Source of the DNA: Macropodus opercularis
Taxonomy: Eukaryota; Chordata; Actinopteri; Anabantiformes; Osphronemidae
Direction: 5' to 3'
Assembly (NCBI GenBank): GCA_030770545.1
Contig: CM061092.1
Coordinates: 18,229,501 to 18,293,500, forward strand
Length of the DNA stretch: 64,000 nt
Below are positions 42,489 through 55,189 of the stretch, in pieces (the stretch's first letter is position 1; each line of letters opens with the position of its first letter). The position numbers were made by a program, and so were the translations under genes. Below the pieces are notes generated by a model. That model ran no database searches. It saw only the letters and a list, made by a program, of their open reading frames with translations, and had not been told where the DNA came from.

Positions 42489-45400
42489 GTAAGCCCACAG
42501 ACAATGACCTTCCCTTAATGTTGTTGAAACACCGATTCCTTTTTTTTCCATTCTGCTTCTCTCATCCTTGTCCTTGACTGGCGTGCGAATGAACAGGAAG
42601 TTGGAGCTGCTTTACAATGACGGGGAAATAAAGAGCTAGTAAAATGGCGTAGTATGTCGTTTAGTCAGAGTCAGCGTGGTATCGTCTTTAACCCTTGGCT
42701 TTGTGGTTCGCCTGGGATGCCCTCGCTTTTGCTGCTGTCGCTACAAAGGCATGGAATTAAAGATACACTGCACCCTTTTGATCCCGTACATTTGATGGAG
42801 TATTTTGATTCTGATTTCAGGAAGAAATATCGCTTTGTTGTTTGTGTTTCGGGAACATAGCCTTTAAATTTTCTTTGCACTTATTTTGCAGCGCTGTTCG
42901 GTGTCGTAACATTTTATTTCCATGTAGAAGAATTTCTCTTATTATATGTCCGCTGCAGCTGTAATAAGGTTTTATCTTTTGATAGTTTTGTAAACTTGTT
43001 GACGCCAGTAATGCTTTTACATTTAGTTTCGTTTAATGGAACGCGAAACTGTTTCACAGAATTCTACGAAAATCGTAGAATAGTCGATAAAAATTCATTT
43101 CCAGACCAAAGATTTATCCGATAGATATGACAGGATATCAAATTTGTATTATGTGTAATATTTACGTTAGCTCGCTCTTGCAAATGACTAAAATAAAAAA
43201 CCTTTTCCTTCTTTCAGTCATTCATTTTACTGTGCAGTCCAGCGCTGTGAACTGTGAAGCCATTTTAGATTGCGTCTCACAGTCATGTTTCGTTTTGTAT
43301 TTTTAAACATTGCTTGAAAATGTGCTTAATGTTACGGATTCAGTATCAGTCGAGTTACAAGCATTACGAGTGCAGTGATAGCGTCATAGAAGCGTGTTAA
43401 TGAAGTGCAGTTGTATCTGCTTCCGTACATATGCAATTTATATCGTTTAATATGTAATATATAAACGATGTAATATTAAGCCTCTTATAGCAGCACATAC
43501 CTCAGCATGTTGTACGTAAACAGAAACAAACTCCTTGTAGCGTCGTTGGCAGCTATAGGGCAGCGCATACGTTGTTGCTGGCGTCTTTATAGTATCTGCC
43601 CTGCTGAGCCAGACAAACGCTTGGTGTGATGTAGACAATCACCCAGAGAAGAGGTTTGCCAACAAGGATATCGTCCATCAATCATAAAACGTGGTAACTT
43701 AAAATGAAGCCCCTGCCCACGTTTAGTGTTTGGCATTTCAAACCATGACGTCATTGTATTATTAACACTTGTCTAAACAAGTTGTAACAAAACTACATGC
43801 TTTTCACCCACTCATAGCAATTCCCACAACGCGTTTGGTAAAATTACTGGAAAATAGGTGTAAATAAATGCCTTTACTCACCCGCTGCTGCCCTTAACCA
43901 ACTCAGCTCAGCACTTGGTGTATGCTCCATAAGGGCACTCAGAGAAGCACCGTTTGTAGCTTGTAGCTTTTTTAATGGAGTACAAATGCCCCATGCATGC
44001 TCTTTGGAATGGGCTGTTAAGCCTCTTTAGTAACACTTTAAGGAGCATGTGTGTGTGTGTGTGTGTGTAGTGGGTGGGATGTTGTGAGGCGACGGGAGGG
44101 GGGCATGCAGCCCGTTAGAGGATCCTCGAGGCAGGACACCTCTGCAGTTTAAAAGCTGTTAATGATGCATGTCGCTCACCAAGCAATCGGTGGACTGAAG
44201 CCATCAGGGTTCTTGGAGTAAGTGTGTGTGTGCTCTGTGTATGTCTGAGTGGGACGCCTGTTGTGCTTTCTTATGTCCACCTGCACTACCATTAGGAAAT
44301 GAGGAAGGACAACAAGAATAGAAGCAGCAGCAGTGTCTGTCTCGAGCAGAGCTGAGAGGCTGTTGAGGTGGTAGTTGGCGTCTCAGTGACCTCATTGAGG
44401 TTATTCACTAATTAGTACCAGACTTGCTGGATATTTTGGTTTAGTGTAGATTTTTCTTGTTTCAGTTCTCAAAGGAATGGCTGCAACAAGTGCAGATTTA
44501 GGTGCTGTCAGCCCAGCTTTATGTTTCCAACCAATCACAGAAATCCGCCAGGGACAATTCAGCAAAAGCCTCGGAGGTGTTGAAGGGTAACTCAGGGTTA
44601 GACTCCATCATTTACACACGTGGGGGCTGCCCACATTCAGTCCAGCTCGTAATGTGTTTGTCAGAGCGGAGAGGGACGATATCCCAGCCCTTCAGCTTGC
44701 GTCCAGTTTGACGCTACACGGGTTTATAGTCAGTTTTCATATTTTAGTTTCAACGAGGCTCAAAAACAAGTAGGGACAAGTCACTGGAGTTTTAACTTAA
44801 GCGTGTTCAGTTTCCTCTTTTCCAGACTAAGAAAAAACCCTCCGGCTGGAATGCAGGAGTTGAAAAGCAATTCAACTTGAAACTGTTCACAATAAGCTCT
44901 GTGGGTTATCTACACTGTCCCGTATGGGAAAGAAGATGTGCTATTTAGTGGCAACCGGTCTTGCTTCATGTTCTTCTCCTGAGTATCTAAAAATTGAATC
45001 TTTACCAAACACCACATTCAGAACCTGCACATTTCAAACCCAGATACACATTTTAGCTTGTCCATTCAAACAATGAACAACCTTGTGGAGGAAGAGAAAT
45101 ATAGGAGAATTCCTAAACTTACAAACTCTACAACAGGACATGTACAACTGTGGGTAATGTTCACTAGACAGATCTAAATAAAATTACAATGAAGGCCAAT
45201 ATTTTATCAGATCTAATTACTGTATTAATTATCAAATGAGAATGCAGCTGAGAGAAAAAGGAAGAGTGAATCAGTTCACCTAATCCTGGTGAAACCAAAA
45301 GAACAATGATATGAATAGTTTCAAAATTGTTAACTAACTGCAGACAAATGGAAGTAACCATGTTGGTGAATGCTGCTCATTAATAGTAGTGTATTTATGT

Positions 45401-48400
45401 CTGGCTTGACTGTCACTAAATAAAAGGCAGGGTTTTTAGAACACACAGTGGATTCATGTCATCAAGCGTAATACAGCAAGTTGTGTGTCCTTAATGTCGG
45501 GGCCTCGTGAGTGTGGGGAAGCCACAAGTGTGTACGGTATGTTTGGCATGTGAATGATGAATTCTGTTCACTCAAGGTGCCTTTTGAAGCATCGTCTATT
45601 TCTCCAGTCATTGTCTCCCATTACTTGCTCCAATGCACCACTTAGGCCAGTCACACACAAGCAATCGTAGCCTGTTATCTGACTTAGAGTATCCTTCAAC
45701 CTTCGTTCTGAACAGGATCAAAATCGGAGTTTTTGCCCGATCAATGATCAGCTGCTTTTCGGGCATTTGAAGTATTCATCCGTGACATGTTAATAAGTAA
45801 AAATTAGCTGAAACAAATGTCCATGTGTATGCAGTGTCTGAATCTAATTATAGCCTTGTTTCACAAAGTGCTACATAATCTAGTGTCTGCTCCCGGAGGG
45901 CATGTTATGACTGACCCTACCCTGCTCTCCTCTTTACATTATGCCTCCTCTCACTACAGCAGCTCGCTTCAATTACTAATGTGTTTGAAACATACACTGT
46001 GAGTACATGACTGAGTATTTGTGTGATTGGTGATGACCTATATGGAGGTCAGAAAATAACTACACAGACAGACAGACATAATATAATTCATAATTGAATG
46101 CTGAATAAAATCAGACTACATATATTTTCGACTGATAGATTAATCATTGCTGTCACGTGAGCCTTTGTCTCCAAGACAGAATTCAAATTAGTTGCTGATA
46201 ATCTGCTGATAAATAAAGGAAACGTAGGCGAAATATAGAAAGAAATGGATTACATTTATTTATTTATACTTTGATTTCAGCATTTTTAAGTTATTCATTA
46301 GTCATTTATTTGTTTATATCTACTTGTATTTATATATTTCATTTTTCTGCATTTACTTCTGTATATTGCTATTCATACTTTGACTTATTTATTTCTGCAT
46401 TTCTATTTTTGTTTATCATTCATGATTCAGTAATTTTTCATCCTCTGTAGGCCTGTGGTACAAAGTTTAAATAATTTGAACGTGATATTTGCCATCATAT
46501 TAGTTTGCATCATTAACTTACTTAATGTACACAAAACTGAAATCCACACCTTGGCATTCCATAGTGTGTTCTCATACACAGCTGCAATAACTCATGACAG
46601 ACATGCTCAGATAAGCCAGCTGATTAGTTGGCTTCAACCTCAGCAGCTTAGTGCAGCGGGGGCAAGACGGCTTAGCAAATTGATTCTGTAGGGTTTGAGT
46701 ACCTGTTAGACCACATTCTCAGATAAATGAGGTGGAAGAATGTAGACATGAACCATGGAAATGAAAGTAAAACAAAGAGAAACAAAGTAAATTAAGGAAA
46801 AGGGTTAAAACTGGGTTTCTTGGACCTGCCAGATGCAGCCCCTCATACATACAGTAATACATATAGATACAGGAAATGACATTCATAGTCTATCACTGCG
46901 TGAGCAATACTAGATCCGTCGATACTTGACACCTAAAGCAATGATATAGTACAATGTTCCAAAAGGTAGTTGGATGGATCATCAGTACATCATTTCTGCA
47001 CAGGAGACACAGTTATTAAATCTTCATCCAGTGGCTAATCACTGTGCTCTCTGAAACGGACTCCAATGGTCCGTCTGGCACCAGCAAATGCAGTCAGGTT
47101 GGTTTTAGAGTCTAAACTGTCTGTAGTGGTTGTCTGTGTTTACATGTGGCTTTGTTTTGGTTTACTGGATAGTGAAGTGCAAGGCAGGATATTTTGGATA
47201 ACTAATACCTTAGTATCAGTAGTTACTCAAACTAGCGGTGGATATGCAGAAAAGGTGCGATACCACGGTAACATGATTTATGAGTTTCATTGGCTGCACT
47301 AATAAGATCTTCCATGACAACACTATCATACAGTGAAAGGCAGCCAATGTAATTAGCTGAACGACCATTCAAATGTGATTTAAATGTGCATGACAGCTTG
47401 ATTCATTGCTATTTTGAATGAGTCATCCATTTTCATACATTCTGTATTTGTTAGATGAACTGCCATGTCCCCAGTGTGCAGCTTGTAATTCCATCCTGAA
47501 TGGGCTAAATTCCATATCCAGGTGTTTAAAGCAAGAACAGACACAAATACCAGTCCAATTCCCTCTACTGTGTATCAGGAAGCAGGTGGCTAAGGTAAAA
47601 ATCATATAACAATATACAAACAGAAAAACGCAAAAGAACGATTATTTCTGACACAAAAACACTCAGCTCTCAGACTTAACCTGGACCTTTAAATTCCCTA
47701 AAGGCTCTGATTAATGGAGCACTTCTGCACAGATTTACTACAGTGCTACACAGTTTTTTTGGACCTGGACATGAAGTGATCTTGTGTATAGTTAGTGCAT
47801 AGTTTTTTGTGCGTTGCAGACGTTTAGTTACTTGCTTTGTTCCGGGTGTCATAAGCTGCAACTCTTGTCTGTACAGTTTGCTGGTTTGTCATATTTATAG
47901 TTACCACATACAGCAGTTCAGTTTTGAATAAATAATAACTCCCACCCATAATATAAAGACTCATTTTCTAAGTCGATTCAGTCATCATTTTTGATTTGTG
48001 TGTACACTTTATTCAGTCACACTTTAAACATTGCAGTTACATCAGAACAAGGTCATGACAATCTGGCTGTTTATGGCATATTTAGTTAGATTTGTCTGCC
48101 ACAGTCAAGTACTTGTCTCACCCCTCCTTCCTCCGTCTGCTCCATTTCGCTCTCTTCTAGTATCATTTTTTCCTCAGTGACTGGGTCTCTTCTCGACCTT
48201 ATCCCATCTTACAATGACACATAACTCAGTGGCACACCTGCGATCCGTGGCAGCTGAGCCCCTGGCCTGGTGCACTGCTGTCACTCAGCCAGCTAACTGC
48301 CATTAAACAGCATGACCCGACCGCCCCATTAGGTTCCAGTCAGATGGGAGTGTCAGACTACCCTCCACCCACCAGCACCTCTGAGCTGCTGTGCAGATCT

Positions 48401-48723
48401 GGTCTTGGTAGACCTAAACCAAAAACAAAAGATGATTTTCAGTTCACACTAAAATTGAGGAGACAAGTCAGTCTTGGCTGTTTACATTCTCTTTCCATTC
48501 TTAAAGATTCTGGTACAGCAGTGCGGTTTGGCAGGTTTTCTATGGGAGGATGCTGCTGCTACATCACCAGTGGAGTATTTTACTATGGGGGCATCTTTAT
48601 CTATCTTAACTTGTCCATGTCCTACAATTCTATTCTGTAGACAAATAACATTTATTGAGTTGTTTCTTTTTTTTTTAAATTATTATTATTTCATATAATG
48701 TATGATTTACTTCTATGTGTGGG
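42489..48723. other. No gene recognised
   Basis: AT-rich non-coding sequence with a GT microsatellite at 44048. Scattered open frames under 80 codons have no recognisable features. Confidence 0.4.
44048..44068. repeat. (GT)n microsatellite
   Basis: About ten GT dinucleotides in a row. Confidence 0.95.
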
Positions 48724-48800
48724 TTCCTCTGGTAGCCCAGCATGTAGTGCTTCGCCTTCTCACCAGTGAAGCAAGATCGACTCAAATTTTAATCTGAAAA
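48724..48800 (+). mobile_element. tRNA-like SINE head (tentative)
   Basis: TGGTAGCCCAGCATGTAG resembles a pol III A box (TRGCNNAGYNGG) and AGATCGACTCAAAT, about 35 bp on, resembles a B box (GGTTCGANTCC). The sequence between (CTTCGCCTTCTCACCAGTGA) is close to an anticodon-arm layout found in fish tRNA-derived SINEs. It does not fold as a clean tRNA. No tail family was identified. Confidence 0.35.
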
Positions 48801-51800
48801 ACAGCATCATCCGTATTTAAAAAGTCTAAATTCTATTTACAACAAATATATAATCGTGATTGTTCTACAGATGTCTAACAAATACATGAGGCGTAGCATA
48901 ACTATCTGTGACTTGAATAAACAGTGAGTCAGTTCTATGTTTTCTTCCACTCTCCTCCCTTTGCAAAAGTTATAGCAGGGCTACAACTGCTACGCCTTCT
49001 CTTTATTTGCCTTCACAATTACATCATTAACACTTGTGGTATTAATGTTTTGCAGAAACTGAGAACTAGACGACCTGTTTCTGACAGATGATGATTTGTG
49101 GTGGGCTCAATCATTCATTAAGTAACAAATGAAGTAGCTGCTGCAGCTTAAAGATTAGAATCAGGAAGGTTTGCAGGCTTTTAGCTGCGATTGTGAACAA
49201 TCAGCCCAGTAGCCTTAGTGCAGCCAAGATGAGAACAAGCTCTCACCACGTACACATTCATGTTTGCTCAACATGAACGAAAACAGCCGCATTAACAGTA
49301 AATTTAAGACTGATTGTTAACATTCAGAGTTTAGACGATAATTATATCTATAATTTAGAATTCACAAAATTTGTTTATTCTACAGGATCCATGTACGAGG
49401 ATCCTCATTCTTAGGCATGAGAGATCCCCAACACAAGGAAGAACCAGGTTCTTCTGCTGGTGTCTGGGTGTCAGGCTGTTCTGTGGACTGTGGTGCAGCC
49501 TTGTTGAAGTTTTTTACTTTTAAGGGAAATACCGGCACCGGATCTTACGTAGCCTACCTGATCCAAGCCTCTTTACTGCTCTCTGATTACACCCCGCGTT
49601 CTCTGTCACACAATATTGGCCTCTTCTCAGATTTAAGCGCTGATGTTGTGTTCATAACGTTAATGATTTCAGAAGCTGTGTCAGAACGATGCGCCCCATA
49701 ACATTATGAACACAGATATGGTGAGACTTTTGTGCAGACAAACAGAAAACGATCGCTGTTATTCTGAGAGAGCATAATCTGTGCTGGGTATAATTAATAA
49801 TGTTTAATTGAAAGTAGCCGCTGCAGTGAACCAGCAAGACGTTCTGACGCTTTGGTTTCAGCTGCGCTTGTCAACAGTTCAACATTCCGTGATGACAATA
49901 AACGGCTTTCACGCCTTCATAGTCGTCCAGCGCAGATTGTGATGTAGTCAACTACAGATCAGCTAAAGCATAGACTACATCGAACCGTGATTATATGTTT
50001 CTAGTGAACGCAGTTATTAACTGCCTATTCTGATTTTCAGATTAAAACGTAACCCTCTGGCTCCTCTGTCACCATTTCACTAGCTGTGTTAATGCGTATG
50101 GAATAAAACTCCCCAAGGGTCTGGGTTTTTTCAGCTCTTTAAAAACAGTATGTCATAGATACTGTATATCATACCGCATACATCCTATTGTACCCTTGAC
50201 GCCATTGTGGTCAGTTGAAACCCAGGAAAACAGCATTTATGAATTTCTTGTTCTGTACAGGGTAAAATGATTTAGGTAAAGAGTTTTCATTCTGACCACT
50301 TGGCGATTGTAGGTTTAAATGTTTTCTACAACATTATGTAATTTGTCCAGTTTCGGCCAAGGGAGAAAGAATAATAATTTTTTGAAACAAAAAAAAAAAA
50401 AGAGGAGTCAATGATGTATGAAAATTATTGCTATAAATACAAAATCTAAATGTTACAGTTACAAACAGAACTACTGCTAGTTGAAAATGAAATGCAGTAA
50501 GTGAAGTAGTAGTAAGTAATTACACGTTTTAATATTATATTATTATAATAATTATAAGTTATGTTACAGTATAAAATAATAATAAATGTACATTGTGGTT
50601 CCGCCGGCCGTATTTTCGCTCATTGAAATGTTTTGATTTACTAGGAGCAACACACCATTAGGTAACCACACTGGTGGCTCAGTTCACTATTACAGCTGTG
50701 TTTATGTAGTGCAGCATTTATTATGAATATGTAAATGAGCTGTTCCGCATTCATTTCCACCAATTACTCTCTCATTGGGCGGTAATTGGTATTGATGATG
50801 AGGCGTCACCCTTTGCAGTCAACCTTCTGTTTTCGGAGACAGAGATTTGAACAAAGTTGATGGGCTCTGTGGTGATGCTGGTATATTGGCAGGCATCCAG
50901 TGTGATAAATGATCCAGGAGTAGAGGCCTGATATGACGTTTCACCTCCTCCTGCTCCCTACAAACATATGGCAAATATGACATATGACAAACCTCTGAAA
51001 CTTTCCAGTGTGGCCACGTTGGCTGGGGAAGTGGATCTCTGCTCTGACAAGCCTCTTGTCTTGTCACTGTGAACTGAGCAGTGCATTTCAGTGAGCTGAG
51101 GTCTCATCGTGTGCATCCTTTTTGGACAAGGTCTTCTCTAACCTCCTGAAAAGCAAGGTTTCATTTGTTTCCACACTCAAAGGAATGAAACCTGGACTTG
51201 TTCAGTTTTCTTGCCAGCAGAATTTAGTTTAAGAAATGTTTAAATTTTTTAAATGTTTTATTTAAATTGCCGTATTTGGCTCGAGTTTGTTAGTGGGAGG
51301 GAGTAAACTGAGTCAATTTCAGTATAAGATGTGAGGATTTGGTGCATACCTTGAATTTATGATACTGAATAAGCCAAATGTTTGTTACATGCTCCTATGG
51401 TTCAAATATAAAACAAACAACCAACCAACACTTAATCCCATCAAGAGGTCACGTTCTAAAACGGATGTAATTAAGAGTCGATTAGAGGTGTGTACATATC
51501 TTCAATGTACTTCACTGATCTTCTTCTGCTGGTGTTTTTACAGTTCCTCAGAGTTTCCTTCTATAGTATATAAAACTATACTATGAAAGTATAACATGTA
51601 CTACCTGCATCACTCTTGGCACCTCTGTGTGTGACACAGTGACAGTAAATGAAAACGTGTCACATGCTCTTACTGTACTTTCATAAACGACCGCTCTGTT
51701 TAGTGTCACTTCAGAACCCTATTTATTTTAGGCTGGAAGCAAATTCTGACATATACAGAAATGGAAAACTCCTGAATTCACTTCACTAAATGTATTCCCT

Positions 51801-54800
51801 TAATATTCCTTCTTTGAAACTACTAAAGATGTAAGAGTTAGGGCTGAAACTGTGGAGCTCTGTACTCTTTAGCACTCCAAAGCTTCACAATCCCTGAGGG
51901 ACAGAGAGCGACTTTATGTGCGGAAAGAGAAATTAGAAATAATTGGAGCTTGTGACGTGGAGAAAGAAATAGGGAGCAGGAAAAAGGGCAGTTATAGATT
52001 TGAAGAAGTACAAAAACAGGAAGATAAAGATGATGAGAGGGGAAGAGAGGCATTAACCATAATTGTTTTTTTCTCTATAGCTGCAGCTCGAGTACGAGCG
52101 CTGTACCTGTGCTGGAGATTGGGAATGAAAGAGGATTTGCATTTGCACCACAAGTCTCCTAGCAACCATAGCTGGAACCAAGATGGAGGTCTCCTCTAAT
52201 GGCTTGGTTAACAAATAAATTGTTCTTGGGAATGACTGATTGAGGCTAATTTGTTTGCCATCAGATCAGAAAGGAAATGCCAAACACGTCATTGCGAAGA
52301 CAGAAGCGCATTTTTTTCCTCAAAGCTAAATTTAATGATCCACACCTGAAAATAATACGATTCAAGGGACCACGAAGGATTTGATCAAGACCTTAAAAAA
52401 CCCAGTTTGTGTTCTTAGCAGGGATGTTCAATTTGCTTATGGTGTCATGTGGCGCATCAAAACTGTTTCGCCACAGCAGAGTTGAGGGAACAGCTCAAGA
52501 GTAACTCCAGCAGGTACACATGCTATAAATATTGCTTCACACTGTGTACGTAACGAAGTCGTAGCTTCTGTCCTTGACTTGCAGACTACACTGCCTGTTG
52601 TTGTGCATTCTCAGGTGGAGTCACTCGTAGCCTCTAAATGAATAAAATTGGTGTCGTTTTTGTTGAGCAATGCATGTCTGTGGACTGAAAGTGTGTTTCT
52701 TACTACATTGTTGATCAGCTGAACTCATGTGTAATTATTTGGAGGGTCCCATCAAGTGCATGTGGCAAATTGGGAAGATGTCTCAAAAGTAATGATGACT
52801 GTTTTTTATAATAATGTGTAGAGAGGGAGCAGCCTAGAATCAGTCAAGGCAGAGCCCTGGCAGGTCCAAGGCGTATTCCTGCAGGCACCAAGGCTGAACT
52901 GTGGACAATGATGCAGTGAACGCGTAGCCTTGTTAACGCCCAAAGCGACTGCTGGGAAGCCTGGTGCAGTCCCGTACCGATCCACCAGGTGGAGCAGTGA
53001 TTAGTGTCACAGCCTGCTGGCTGGGACGTGAGATGAGAGCTTTCTGATGTTGTTCTCTACAACGCGATAGCAGTGAAACTATCATGAGATGTTTTCAGAT
53101 TCCGGTACTGTAGGTGATCTAATGAACTCTGCTCCCTCTTGTTATTCCATTTCAACCCCTTGTTCACTGAATGCACTTGATGCTGAGATATGTAGCCATG
53201 CACGCTGTTCCTTTTCACAGCAAAATGAAATAAATACATAATACTGAATCATGTTGACGGTTGTGGTGCACCTTGTGCTGGTGAGAGATTTTGGACTGAT
53301 GTCTTCCTAAACGAGGCAGTATGGAGATGTGACATCAGTGACGGTGGTTGAACTACAGAGGTTCTGTCCCCATTTCTACAAAACTGTTTCCAAGTGACAA
53401 GAAAAAGACCCACTGACATGACTCCATTCCCACATATATAATCAACAGCAACAACTACTTACATTGTACTCATAACAACTTAACTTTGGGATTGACTAAT
53501 ACAACTTCTTACCAAGACAAACATACACCAACATATAAATCTTATCTCCCACCTCAGCAACCCTGGTGGAAGAATAACTACAGAGAACAAGGAGAAGATG
53601 TTCCTAACACTGATAGTAACTTTATACAGGTGCCATCACGTCATCTTTACACTTAAGGTGTTGAATTATAAGGTTGCAGAGTCTCTGATTTGGAATCTGA
53701 AGGGAGTTCAAAAATGAAAGTGGGATCAGTATATACAAAAATAGCCTTTGCAGAATCAGGATGAACATGAACATGCTGCAAAGCCACAGTTGAACATTTT
53801 AGATTAGAATCTCACAGTCAATACCTTGTTGGTCTGCTTGTAGTCATGGAACAGATAGTGGGCAGTTCTGTGCAGATGCTTTTCCTACAACAGTATCCAG
53901 AAAAGGCTGAAATTGCTGTAGAATGAGCAACCAGATGACATAATCTGAACTGAAAAACTAGATGAATCATCATCACCCATCATTTACCATGTTATATTAA
54001 TGAGAGAGCAGAGGAAATATCAGTCTAATACATGTACTTCTCATGTCCTCAGACTGGAACCATAGGAACCAAGCTGAAACTCCTAATAATAAGTTGCCCT
54101 TTACTTGGATAGAATAAGAAGAATTATCCTTCAAACGGATGGATTTGTTTTTAGTAAAACTTTCATAAGTGCTGTTGAAAGTCTCATATAGCTCATCTGC
54201 ACTTTACAATAACATTTAGTCATATTTGAGGGAAAAAGTATTTAACAGAATGAGATCAGATTTAGCCAATTTATTCCCATAAACTGTGGCTGAGGGGGGA
54301 ACTAGGCTCCGTGATGCTAACTGTGGATATCTCTTTGGAAAAAAGGAGATTATTAGGCTCTAAGAAGATTGGCTGTTGAGAAGCATTATGTGGGACAAGC
54401 CTTCGCCTCTTAGCGAGCAGATAGCACACAGGGATATGATCAATGGTACACACAGATCTAGCAGTGTTGTTTAGAGTGAGATTAAACAGATTAACACCCG
54501 TGGCTGTTTCCTCCGAGGCCACACATGTCTTAAATATCTGGAGGTTCAGCAAAGGGTTTGCTTTAGATATAAGCTCCCAATTCTCTGAAGGCTTTTCTCT
54601 TCCCCGCTTGTTTCTCCTTTCTTCACCATGAGAACAGTCACGTGTGGCAGCTGCACAGCTTTTTGGTTACAGACCCCCTTTAGGAGCATGTTTAGCCAAG
54701 CTCACCTACCTCTGCGGGGAACCAAATCCTGTAAAACGTTTCTAAGGTGACAGGGTAAGGTCGTAGCTGGGAAGCTGTCTAAAAATAGCACTTGCTTGGT

Positions 54801-55146
54801 TCTCAACAATTTTAAAGGCCCACCAGGGAAAATTCAAAGTATGGATGGAGGGGGAGGCGTCTTGCCCAGAACTGCTGTGTTGATCAGTTGTGCATTGTTT
54901 GATAAAAATGTGTGCAGATGAATGTAGAAGCATCAAAGCTGTTGTGTCCCTGCCTGAGCTGCTGATAGTCATCAGTCCTCTCAGTAGCCTGTCAACGCAG
55001 CCTGACACACACAGACGCAGCCAATGGAAGCGACCAGGCAGTCAGATAGTGGGGCAGAGCAGGGTCTAGTAGGTATTGACTGATTTGTTTAGAATGAACT
55101 GAACCCTGTGCTGAATAAGTCACATGCAACCAATTAAGTGTTGGTT
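48801..55146. other. No gene recognised
   Basis: AT-rich non-coding sequence with no identified exon or transposon protein. It contains an A-run near 50390-50401 and the inverted homeodomain-type pair at 50760. Confidence 0.4.
50760..50789. promoter_or_regulatory. Inverted CCAATTAC/GTAATTGG pair
   Basis: A perfect 8-bp inverted pair, CCAATTAC at 50760-50767 and GTAATTGG at 50782-50789, separated by 14 bp. TAATTG/CAATTA are common homeodomain cores. The surrounding 120 bp has other such words (ATTTATTATG, GTAAATGAG). Enhancer function is only a guess. Confidence 0.3.
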
Positions 55147-55189
55147 GCTGAGATACTCTAGAAGGTGTTGACTTCTAGAGTATCTCAGC
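55147..55189. repeat. Perfect 18-bp hairpin
   Basis: GCTGAGATACTCTAGAAG (55147-55164), a 7-nt spacer GTGTTGA, and the exact reverse complement (55172-55189). No mismatches. It is not flanked by recognisable transposon sequence and is not followed by a T run. Confidence 0.95.

Noticed and set aside
48724..48800. A functional tRNA gene
   Set aside because: The boxes are imperfect and the sequence does not fold into a standard cloverleaf with matched acceptor arms.
52068..52200. Coding exon after TTTTTTTCTCTATAG
   Set aside because: The acceptor looks fair, but the frames after it give no recognisable protein and no donor at a sensible place.
55147..55189. Transcription terminator hairpin
   Set aside because: No T run follows, and intrinsic terminators of this type are bacterial; the window is a vertebrate nuclear genome.
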